Source of the DNA: Methylotenera sp. | GTDB taxonomy: Bacteria > Pseudomonadota > Gammaproteobacteria > Burkholderiales > Methylophilaceae | Assembly: GCA_020622105.1 (NCBI GenBank) | Contig: JAHRYP010000005.1 | Coordinates: 33,113-97,112, forward strand | Direction: 5' to 3' | Length of the DNA: 64,000 nt | In this document: positions 37,512 through 44,916 of the stretch, one piece after another | Layout of the letters: each line of letters opens with the position of its first letter | Numbering within the stretch: position 1 is the first letter of the stretch | Translations under genes and position numbers: made by a program | Notes under the pieces: model-generated | What the model was told of the DNA's origin: nothing | The model's database searches: none | What the model saw: only the letters and a program-made list of their open reading frames with translations

Positions 37512-38264
37512 TTATACATTTAGCCAGGGAAAGCCAAGTGCATTAACGGATTGCTTAATTTCATCCAGAGCGGTTTTTGCAAGTTCTGCAGTACCTTTTA
37601 CACCTACTTCAGTCGTGCGGCGATTGTCCAGTTTTGGCAGGCTGAATAGTTTCAAGTCCGGATACTTGGCAACGATATGGCGCATCAAATCAATGAGCTG
37701 GCTCTCGCCGGCATCCATGACCAGAATGGAGACTTCTGTGTAGTCCTGCTGATGAAATAAATGCTGATAATGCGTATCCAGCACCCATTCCACCATCGGG
37801 TGCGCCATCTGCGGGAAGCCCGGCACGAAGTAATGCTGGTTGATTGAAAATCCGGCTACGCGATTCACCGGGTTAGGGATCAGCTCCGCACCCAATGGAA
37901 AGTCTGCCATCAGTACGCGTTTCGGGTAAGCACTTTCACCATATTGCGCTTCAATCTCAGCAACCGCTCCCGGATGGCGTGCGATTGGCAATCCAGCTGC
38001 GTCTGCCGCACACTGACGCGTAAAGTCATCCGGTGTGGCGCCGATACCGCCAAAGCTGAATACGATATCCCCGCGCTGCATGCTAGCGCGCAACAGACTC
38101 GTGATCTGCTCCGGAATATCGCCGAGGTAATGCGCCCAGGCTAATTGTAAACCACGTGATTTAAGCGCCTGAATGACAAAGTTCAGATGTGCATCCTGCC
38201 GTTTGCCGGAGAGGATTTCGTCGCCGATGATGTAAATGCCGATAGATGAGTTTGGTTTTTGCAT
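37512..38264 (-). CDS. Molybdopterin-binding (CinA N-terminal-like) protein
   Basis: A 250-residue protein of the MoaB/MogA/CinA N-terminal fold. Landmarks are IGIYIIGDEILSGKRQDAH (about 8-26), FSFGGIGATPDDFTRQCAAD (about 68-87) and the late motif YFVPGFPQMAHPMVEWVL. The amidase C-terminal domain of full CinA is absent, as in many betaproteobacterial homologues. I chose the ATG at 38262-38264; a GTG three codons upstream is possible. It lies 35 bases downstream of polA. Confidence 0.88.
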   Translation of the reverse strand: MQKPNSSIGIYIIGDEILSGKRQDAHLNFVIQALKSRGLQLAWAHYLGDIPEQITSLLRASMQRGDIVFSFGGIGATPDDFTRQCAADAAGLPIARHPGAVAEIEAQYGESAYPKRVLMADFPLGAELIPNPVNRVAGFSINQHYFVPGFPQMAHPMVEWVLDTHYQHLFHQQDYTEVSILVMDAGESQLIDLMRHIVAKYPDLKLFSLPKLDNRRTTEVGVKGTAELAKTALDEIKQSVNALGFPWLNV

Positions 38265-38299
38265 GATATTCACAGAGTGTGCTCGGTCTAATTAGTTCG

Positions 38300-41080
38300 C
38301 TAGTGCGCACTTTCCCAGTTGTTGCCGACTCCGACTTCCGCCAGCAACGGTACATCGAGTTTAGCCACATGCTGCATCAGTTCCGGCAGTCTTTGTTTTA
38401 CTAATTCCAGTTCGCTTTTGGGGACTTCCAGCACCAGTTCATCGTGTACCTGCATGATAAGTTTGGATTGCAGCTTCTCGCTTTTAAGCCATTTGTCCAC
38501 GGCAATCATCGCGAGTTTAATCAGGTCTGCTGCAGTGCCTTGCATCGGCGCGTTAATCGCCGCGCGTTCAGCGCCAGCTCTTCTCATACCGTTCGGGCTA
38601 TTGATTTCCGGCACCCATAACCTACGGCCAAAGTAGGTTTCAACATAGCCCTGCTGCTTGGCGATCTCGCGTGTGTTCTGCATGTATTCACGCACGCCGG
38701 GGTAGCGTGCAAAGTAGCGCTCAATATAGCTTTGTGCTGCGCTACGTTCGATGTTGAGATTTTGCGCCAAGCCAAACGCACTCATGCCGTAGATTAGGCC
38801 AAAGTTAATCACTTTGGCATAGCGACGCTGCTCGTTGTCTACATTTTCGCGTTCAACACCAAAAATCTCGGCTGCGGTAGCGCGGTGAATGTCCTCGTTA
38901 TTGGCAAATGCATCCAGCATGCCTTTATCTTGTGAAAGATGCGCCATGATGCGCAGCTCGATCTGCGAATAGTCAGCAGAAACAATCACGCTGCCTTTGG
39001 GGGCAATAAACGCTTCGCGGATGCGACGACCTTCTGCCGAGCGCACCGGGATATTTTGCAGGTTAGGGTCAGAACTGGCTAGGCGGCCAGTAATCGCCAC
39101 CGCCTGATTGTAGCTGGTATGCACGCGACCCGTGGCGGGGTTGATCATTCGTGGCAGCTTGTCTGTGTAAGTGGATTTCAGTTTGGCTAGACCGCGATAC
39201 TCCAGCAGCACTTTAGGCAACGGGTAATCCAGCGCCAGTTCCTGCAATACGTCTTCATCGGTAGAGGGTGTACCGCTTGGTGTTTTTTTAAGCGGTTTGA
39301 TACCAAGTTTGCCAAACAGAATTTCCTGCAGCTGGTTAGGTGAGCCCAGATTAAATGGCTGACCGGCCAATTCATAAGCCTGATTCTCCAGCGCGACCAG
39401 TTTCATGCCGATCTCATTACTTTGCGCATTGAGCATGCTGGCATCTATGAGCACGCCATTGCGCTCAATTGTGAATAAAATATCTGAAACCGGTATTTCA
39501 ATCTGGCTGTAGATATATTCAAGTTTGGCATCTGCCGCGATTTGCGGGTACATGGCCTGATGCAGTTGCAAAGTAATGTCGGCATCTTCAGCGGCATACT
39601 CAGCTGCCACTTCTACCGTAACCTGATTAAAGCTGACTTGTTTAGCACCTTTGCCAGCTACTTCTTCAAACGTAATAGTGCTAATACCAAGGTGGCGCTC
39701 ACTTAACGCATCCATGCCATGCGATTTATGTGATTCAAATACGTAGGATTGCAGCAGGGTATCGTGCGCGATGCCGTTTAATTGAATACCATGGTTTGCC
39801 AGCACGTGCTGGTCGTATTTTAGGTTCTGACCTACTTTTTTGATCGCTGGATTTTCCAGAATCGGTTTGACTTTGGCGAGTGTTTCATTGAAATTCAGCT
39901 GCTGCGGCGCATCAAAGTAGTCGTGCATTAATGGCAGATAGGCCGCACTGCCAGCTTTTACGCTAAATGACATGCCGACGAGTTTTGCCAGCATCGGGTC
40001 AAGTGAAGTGGTTTCAGTATCAAAGCACACCAGATCAGCGGAGTTAAGTTTTGCCAGCCAGCTATCCAGTTGTGCCTCGCTTAAAATTGTTTCGTAGTTG
40101 CGCGATCTGTTTGCAACATAGCTGTCGGTTATAGACTCATCGCTAGCGAACATATCCGCGGTTTGGTGTTGTTTTGGTTCTGGTGCTTTAGCCGCAGTAC
40201 TCGACCTGCCATCCGGCATGTGTTCCAGCTCACGCTTCCACGATTTGAAATCAAAGTGGTCGAACAATTCAGCCAGCTTGGCCTTGTCCGGTAATTGCGG
40301 TGCAAGGTCAGACAGGTTTTCCTGAATGCCAACGTCGCAGCGAATCGTAATCAGCTCACGTGCGGTCGGTAGCCAGGGCAGGGCTTTGCGCAGGTTTTCA
40401 CCGACTACACCGGTAATTTGGTCAGCATTGGCAATAATATTGTCGAGTGAGCCATATTGCTTGAGCCATTTCACAGCGGTTTTCGGCCCAACCTTTTCTA
40501 CGCCCGGCACGTTGTCTGAGGTATCACCGATCAATATCAGGTAATCCACAATCAGGCTTGGCGGAATGCCGAATTTTTCTTCTACGCCGGCAATGTCGAG
40601 TTTTTCGTCACCCTTTCTGAAGGCGTTGGGCATGGTGTTGACGATGGTGATGTGTTCATTCACCAGTTGTGCGATATCTTTATCGCCAGTGGAGATGATT
40701 ACGCGCATGCCTTCGCGTTCGGCCTGCTTTGCCAGTGCGCCGATTACGTCGTCAGCTTCTACGCCTTCTTCGATAATCAGCGGCCAGCCCATCGCTTTGA
40801 TGGCTTCATGCAAAGGCGTCACCTGGCTGCGCAGATCGTCCGGCATCGAAGCGCGGTTTGCCTTGTATTCGGGATAAATATCATCACGGAAGGTTTTGCC
40901 TTTGGCATCAAAGATGCAGGCACTGTAATCTGCCGGATAATCCTTATGTAAACGTCGCAGCATGTTAAGCACACCCTGAATCGCGCCGGTAGGTTCATTC
41001 AGGTGATTTCTTAAATCAGGCATGGCGTGAAAGGCGCGGTATAGATAGGATGAGCCATCTACTAATAACAATGTTTTCAT
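38300..41080 (-). CDS. polA: DNA polymerase I
   Basis: A 926-residue enzyme for Okazaki-fragment maturation and repair. I chose the ATG at 41078-41080, giving the family start MKTLLLVDGSSYLYRAFHAM. The 5'-3' exonuclease domain (about 1-290) has the acidic cluster around EGVEADDVIGALA and GDTSDNVPGVEKVGPKTA. The 3'-5' proofreading domain (about 330-510) keeps VCFDTETTSLDPM, so proofreading residues are present. The polymerase domain has SADYSQIELRIMAHLS, KVINFGLIYGMSAFGLA and MQVHDELVLEVP. Length matches E. coli Pol I (928 aa). Confidence 0.97.
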   Translation of the reverse strand: MKTLLLVDGSSYLYRAFHAMPDLRNHLNEPTGAIQGVLNMLRRLHKDYPADYSACIFDAKGKTFRDDIYPEYKANRASMPDDLRSQVTPLHEAIKAMGWPLIIEEGVEADDVIGALAKQAEREGMRVIISTGDKDIAQLVNEHITIVNTMPNAFRKGDEKLDIAGVEEKFGIPPSLIVDYLILIGDTSDNVPGVEKVGPKTAVKWLKQYGSLDNIIANADQITGVVGENLRKALPWLPTARELITIRCDVGIQENLSDLAPQLPDKAKLAELFDHFDFKSWKRELEHMPDGRSSTAAKAPEPKQHQTADMFASDESITDSYVANRSRNYETILSEAQLDSWLAKLNSADLVCFDTETTSLDPMLAKLVGMSFSVKAGSAAYLPLMHDYFDAPQQLNFNETLAKVKPILENPAIKKVGQNLKYDQHVLANHGIQLNGIAHDTLLQSYVFESHKSHGMDALSERHLGISTITFEEVAGKGAKQVSFNQVTVEVAAEYAAEDADITLQLHQAMYPQIAADAKLEYIYSQIEIPVSDILFTIERNGVLIDASMLNAQSNEIGMKLVALENQAYELAGQPFNLGSPNQLQEILFGKLGIKPLKKTPSGTPSTDEDVLQELALDYPLPKVLLEYRGLAKLKSTYTDKLPRMINPATGRVHTSYNQAVAITGRLASSDPNLQNIPVRSAEGRRIREAFIAPKGSVIVSADYSQIELRIMAHLSQDKGMLDAFANNEDIHRATAAEIFGVERENVDNEQRRYAKVINFGLIYGMSAFGLAQNLNIERSAAQSYIERYFARYPGVREYMQNTREIAKQQGYVETYFGRRLWVPEINSPNGMRRAGAERAAINAPMQGTAADLIKLAMIAVDKWLKSEKLQSKLIMQVHDELVLEVPKSELELVKQRLPELMQHVAKLDVPLLAEVGVGNNWESAH

Positions 41081-41231
41081 GTGTAAATCCAAAATTTTCG
41101 CGCTGGTGCCGGCAGTCTTAAATGCAAGCTGGGCCGGGTTTTAGCAAATAGTTGCAATTTGTTGTTGCTAACAGTTTTTTAATTGCTAACATAATAAAAC
41201 ATCTGGGCGTTATAGATGGAGATTTTGTAAA

Positions 41232-41489
41232 GGAAGCACTGATTAATTGAGTGAGCGGGATGAGGTATTACCCGTACACCCGTAAAAGGGCGTCCCCACC
41301 AAGCTGACCTGCTAAAGCAGGAAGCTTGGCGTGAAAGGGCATGTCCGTAGAATATATGCGCTGAACTGCATTATTCATACGCCAAGGCGCACGGAACGTA
41401 GAAACCGAGATAGTATGTGTTATATAGCGAGGTTGCGAATGCCGTGCAGCGCAGCAATTCGTGCGCGTAGCTATTTAATCAGTGTTTAC
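41232..41489. repeat. Dispersed MITE-like element, copy B (about 258 bp)
   Basis: Ends are inverted: GGAAGCACTGATTAA at 41232-41246 and TTAATCAGTGTTTAC at 41475-41489 (13 of 15 complementary). The interior is the reverse complement of copy A, sharing the GGGTGTACGGGTAATAC-like block, the AGCTTGGTGGGGACGCCC palindrome, GCGTTCCGTGCGCCTTGG-like and AACCTCGCTATATAAC-like blocks. Its ends differ from those of copy A but match copy C. It occupies most of the gap between polA and the LOG gene (41081-41514). Confidence 0.8.
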
Positions 41490-41514
41490 TAAATCCTATT
41501 GAAGGTTATTTATT

Positions 41515-42243
41515 ATGTCAGTTGATAAAAAAATCCCAGCCAGTGCAATGTCTGATGTAAGGGATATTCAGCAGAGCGGCCATGCATCATGGCAGGCATT
41601 TGAAATTATGGCAGAGTTCGTCAGTGCTACCGAGCGTTTAAAAGAAATCACGCCAGCAGTGTCCATTTTTGGCGGCGCACGTATCAAGCCAGGAACCCCA
41701 TATTACGAACTTACTGAAAAAATTGCGCGTATGTTGTCTGATGCCGGATTCAGCGTGATATCCGGTGGCGGCCCGGGTATCATGGAAGCCGCGAATAAAG
41801 GTGCCTTTGCCGGATATTCGCCTAGTGTTGGCCTCAATATTGAATTGCCGCATGAACAGAACAGCAATCCATATCAAGATGTGAGCCAGAACTTTAAGCA
41901 CTTTTTTATGCGTAAGGTCATGTTTGTAAAAAACGCCAGTGCCTATGTGGTACTGCCTGGCGGCTTTGGTACGCTGGATGAGCTCATGGAATGTATCACA
42001 CTGGTACAGACAGGCAAAACATTGAAAATGCCGATTATTCTGGTATGTGAGCCATTCTGGCGTGGTTTGGTAGACTGGATTAAAACAACGCTGGTCGATG
42101 AGGCGATGATTTCACCGGAAGATCTGGATCTTATACAGATTATCGACGAGCCGGAATTGGTTGTTGCGGCAATATTTAAACATTATGAAACCAGAGGCTT
42201 TAAACTCTCTGCGGAAGAAGAGCGTATTCAGCTTTATTTATAA
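41515..42243 (+). CDS. LOG family (TIGR00730) Rossmann-fold protein
   Basis: A 242-residue protein of the LOG/lysine-decarboxylase-like family. Diagnostic motifs are SIFGGARIKPGTPYYELTEK (about 48-67), VISGGGPGIMEAANKGAF (about 82-99), FFMRKVMFVKNASAYVVLPG and GGFGTLDELMECITLVQTGK (the PGGxGTxxE motif). Plant LOG enzymes cleave cytokinin riboside monophosphates; bacterial members hydrolyse nucleotide 5'-monophosphates to base and ribose phosphate. The old label of lysine decarboxylase is wrong for this group. Confidence 0.92.
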   Translation: MSVDKKIPASAMSDVRDIQQSGHASWQAFEIMAEFVSATERLKEITPAVSIFGGARIKPGTPYYELTEKIARMLSDAGFSVISGGGPGIMEAANKGAFAGYSPSVGLNIELPHEQNSNPYQDVSQNFKHFFMRKVMFVKNASAYVVLPGGFGTLDELMECITLVQTGKTLKMPIILVCEPFWRGLVDWIKTTLVDEAMISPEDLDLIQIIDEPELVVAAIFKHYETRGFKLSAEEERIQLYL

Positions 42244-42289
42244 AGAAAAGCGTTATATAGCTTTATATTTGATAGAATATTCAGTGATA

Positions 42290-42356
42290 GGCACTTTTGT
42301 AAACACACATTTTGGGCAGCGCTACTGCATTCAAACTCTGCATTTATAAAAGTGCC
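42290..42356. repeat. Minimal copy of the dispersed element, copy E (67 bp)
   Basis: GGCACTTTTGTAAA (42290-42303) and TTTATAAAAGTGCC (42343-42356) are inverted repeats with one mismatch. The short interior ACATTTTGGGCAGCGCTACTGCATTC resembles the left end of copy A (ACATTCTTTGGGCGCATGACTGCGTTG). It looks like an internal-deletion derivative with both ends kept. It lies between the LOG and DUF2782 genes. Confidence 0.65.
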
Positions 42357-42394
42357 ATAATAAAAAGTCTCACTTAAGGATAGGTGTTCAGCGT

Positions 42395-42745
42395 ATGTTT
42401 AAAAATCATAAAGCAATAGGTGCATTATTATTGGGGCTGATGCTCATGCCTTTGTTTGCGCAAGGTGCAGAAGCGCCTAAAGATTTGCAGCCGCTTGAAG
42501 AAATTCCGCCGCCTGCCTTGAGTACAGAAGCTGATCCTGATGAACCGGAAGTCACTATTGTTAAAAAAAGCAATGGAGAGACGGTGGAGGAGTACCGCAT
42601 GAACGGCGAGCTCTATATGATGAAAGTGACACCATCAAATGGCGTGCCTTATTACTTGTATAAAGAGGATCAGGAAGGTGGCTGGACAAACTCTGGACCT
42701 AACCCGCCTTTGGCTATTCCTAAGTGGACTATTTTCAGGTTCTAG
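42395..42745 (+). CDS. DUF2782 domain protein
   Basis: A 116-residue exported protein. A signal peptide ends near residue 25 (PLFAQGAEA). The mature part has a Pro-Glu-rich linker (LEEIPPPALSTEADPDEPEV) and the DUF2782 core KKSNGETVEEYRMNGELYMM followed by VTPSNGVPYYLY. These proteins are periplasmic, of unknown function, and in betaproteobacteria commonly lie just upstream of thrB and polA, as here. Confidence 0.85.
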   Translation: MFKNHKAIGALLLGLMLMPLFAQGAEAPKDLQPLEEIPPPALSTEADPDEPEVTIVKKSNGETVEEYRMNGELYMMKVTPSNGVPYYLYKEDQEGGWTNSGPNPPLAIPKWTIFRF

Positions 42746-42775
42746 CAATCATGCGCTAAATTGCAGATCAAATTT

Positions 42776-42797
42776 AAAGAGGGCTAGCGCCCTCTTT
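42776..42797 (+). terminator. Hairpin terminator after the DUF2782 gene
   Basis: AAAGAGGGC and GCCCTCTTT (9-base-pair perfect stem, loop TAGC) are followed by AATTATTTAA. The T run is short, so it may be only partly effective before thrB. Confidence 0.6.
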
Positions 42798-42853
42798 AAT
42801 TATTTAATAGCAGTTGGCTTTCACTCTTAAATTCTTATTTAAAAATTTCATTT

Positions 42854-43804
42854 ATGTCTGTTTTTACCTCAGTTAGTGTTCAAGAATTACAAGCCTGGCT
42901 TCAAGGTTATTCAATCGGTGAGGTTATTGAGCTCAAAGGTATTTCATCAGGCATTACCAATACCAATTATTTTGTTACCACTACACAGAATAAATATGTG
43001 CTCACCCTGTTTGAGCACAATACAATGGACGAGCTGCCATACTTTATTGATTTGATGAGTCATCTTGCAACCCACGGAGTGCCGTGCCCGCAGCCAATCA
43101 CCAATGATTCCGGTATCAGCCTGCATATGCTGAACGGCAAGCCTGCTGTACTCATCAGCTGCCTGAATGGGCATGATATCAAAGTGCCTGAAGCTAAGCA
43201 TTGTGCCGAAGTTGGTGCTGTATTGGCAAAAATGCATATTGCTGGTCAATCATTCGAAGAGCGAGTGACAAATAAGGCAGGTAAGCCGCATCGCAATCCG
43301 CGTGATGCCAATTGGCGTGTAAAAGTAGCCGAACAGGTCATGTCGCATCTTGCAGTAGAAGATCAGCAGTTATTAAAAGACACTCTGGCATTTCAATCCG
43401 CACTGAATATTTCAGAACTGCCTAAAGGTATTATTCATGCCGACCTGTTCCGCGATAATGTACTATTTGATGGCGATAAAGTTGGCGGCCTCATTGATTT
43501 TTATTACGCATGTAATGATTTATTTGTCTATGATCTGGCCATTGCGGTAAATGACTGGTGCGTGCAGGCGGATGGTGCGCTGGATCATGCAAGACTGAAT
43601 GCGATGCTGAATGCTTATCAGGAAATTCGCCCGCTTACACAGGCAGAACAGGCGGCATGGAACAGTATACTGCGTATTGCGGCGTTACGTTTCTGGCTGT
43701 CTCGCCTGTATGACAAAATTTACCCGCAAGATGGTGAACTAACGCACGCAAAAGATCCTGATCACTTTAAAAATATATTGAAACTGCGAATCGACCAGCG
43801 CTAA
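42854..43804 (+). CDS. thrB: Homoserine kinase (ThrB, APH-fold type)
   Basis: A 316-residue kinase that phosphorylates homoserine in threonine synthesis. It is the aminoglycoside-phosphotransferase-fold form common in Pseudomonas and betaproteobacteria, unrelated to the GHMP form of E. coli. Motifs are LKGISSGITNTNYFVTT (about 23-39), YVLTLFEHNTMDELPYFIDL, the catalytic loop GIIHADLFRDNVLFDGD (about 195-211) and LIDFYYACNDLFVYDLAI. It is followed 41 bases later by the BPSS1780-type gene. Confidence 0.95.
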   Translation: MSVFTSVSVQELQAWLQGYSIGEVIELKGISSGITNTNYFVTTTQNKYVLTLFEHNTMDELPYFIDLMSHLATHGVPCPQPITNDSGISLHMLNGKPAVLISCLNGHDIKVPEAKHCAEVGAVLAKMHIAGQSFEERVTNKAGKPHRNPRDANWRVKVAEQVMSHLAVEDQQLLKDTLAFQSALNISELPKGIIHADLFRDNVLFDGDKVGGLIDFYYACNDLFVYDLAIAVNDWCVQADGALDHARLNAMLNAYQEIRPLTQAEQAAWNSILRIAALRFWLSRLYDKIYPQDGELTHAKDPDHFKNILKLRIDQR

Positions 43805-43845
43805 TTGCTGGTGTAAGAATCGGCTGATCACGAAAGATAAATATC

Positions 43846-44598
43846 ATGGCAGAAAACCTGGAAATTCAACCATTGACAATTAAGCAGGTGCCGGTCGGCA
43901 ATGCTTGGGTTTGGATTGTGAGTGGATTTAATTTATTCAAAGCAAATCCTGCAATGTGGATTATCTTGCTGGTGATTTATCTGGCAATTATGATTCCAAT
44001 TTCTATGCTGCCGGTGATCGGCTCCGTGGTGAGTACATTATTAGCGCCGGTATTCGCGGCGGGTATGATGTGGGGATGTCAGGCGTTGATAAAAAATCAG
44101 GATCTGGAAATTAATCACTTGTTCGAAGGTTTTAAGCGTAATACCTCGCAGTTGATTTCCATTGGCGGTATTTATATGGTGAGCTTGCTATTTGTTGCGG
44201 TGATTGTCGTGTTGGCCTTGGATAAAGACACGGCTGAGCTGCTGGTGCAAGGTAAGGATTTGAGTCCAGAGCAGGCAGATGCGATGCTGATGCCTATCAT
44301 GATCGCATTGTTGTTGATTATGCCGGTTTTGATGGCGTACTGGTTTGCACCGGTGCTGGCAGGCTTGCATAATTTAAGTGCAGTAGAGGCCATGAAGTTG
44401 AGTTTTTCTGCCTGCCTGAAAAATATGCTGCCATTTTTGCTCTATGGGCTTATTTTTATGGTGTTGCTGATTGTTGCGATTATTCCGTTTGGCTTAGGCT
44501 TGCTAGTGGTGGCGCCTATGATGATGACTAGCTTGTATAGTAGTTATGCGGATGTGTTTGGGATTGAGCAGGCTGTTCCGACGTCTCCTGATCTTTAA
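43846..44598 (+). CDS. BPSS1780-type conserved membrane protein
   Basis: A 250-residue inner-membrane protein with about six hydrophobic helices. Family landmarks are GNAWVWIVSGFNLFKANPAM (about 18-37), PVFAAGMMWGCQALIKNQDL (about 67-86), HLFEGFKRNTSQLISIGGIY, and WFAPVLAGLHNLSAVEAMKL (about 166-185). The family is restricted mainly to betaproteobacteria and close relatives, and its function is unknown. It is likely cotranscribed with thrB. Confidence 0.85.
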   Translation: MAENLEIQPLTIKQVPVGNAWVWIVSGFNLFKANPAMWIILLVIYLAIMIPISMLPVIGSVVSTLLAPVFAAGMMWGCQALIKNQDLEINHLFEGFKRNTSQLISIGGIYMVSLLFVAVIVVLALDKDTAELLVQGKDLSPEQADAMLMPIMIALLLIMPVLMAYWFAPVLAGLHNLSAVEAMKLSFSACLKNMLPFLLYGLIFMVLLIVAIIPFGLGLLVVAPMMMTSLYSSYADVFGIEQAVPTSPDL

Positions 44599-44653
44599 TT
44601 CAGATGATGAGTTTTGAGTAGATTAAACTTCGTCGGTCTCGCCCGACTTGCGA

Positions 44654-44687
44654 GATACTTTTTCTTGCTTAGCTAAGAAAAAGTATC
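44654..44687. repeat. Hairpin repeat GATACTTTTTCTT
   Basis: GATACTTTTTCTT (44654-44666) and AAGAAAAAGTATC (44675-44687) form a perfect 13-base-pair stem around GCTTAGCT. It can act as a bidirectional terminator for the converging BPSS1780-type and uvrD genes. Confidence 0.7.
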
Positions 44688-44701
44688 CAAAAAGAAGGCT
44701 A

Positions 44702-44832
44702 CCCCCTGCCACTTATTCCCTGACTTGTTTGCCTGAATGGGCGGTAATCGGAAACTCCTGCTTACAGCAGTCAAACAGCCGATTACCGAAAACTCCCATT
44801 CAGTCTGCTCAAATCAGGCGTGGCAGCAGGGG
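44702..44832. repeat. Large imperfect palindromic element downstream of uvrD
   Basis: Several blocks pair across about 130 bases: CCCCTGCCAC with GTGGCAGcAGGGG-like right end, CTGAATGGG (44733-44741) with CCCATTCAG (44795-44803), and CGGTAATCGG (44742-44751) with CCGATTACCG (44779-44788). The apex holds CTGCTTACAGCAG. The arms have drifted, with unequal spacers. With the flanking hairpin it fills most of the 44599-44916 gap; the remaining tail has an ATCTG-rich stretch with no clear function. Confidence 0.7.
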
Positions 44833-44916
44833 ATTGGAATCCAGCTGGGTGCGAAATCATTTGAATTTATCTGTGAGTATCCGCGTTTATCTGCGGCTAG
44901 AAACTAAATATTAAAA

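Noticed and set aside
44648-44914. An 88-codon frame between the BPSS1780-type gene and uvrD
   Set aside because: It lies wholly in palindromic repeat sequence and its composition follows the repeat.
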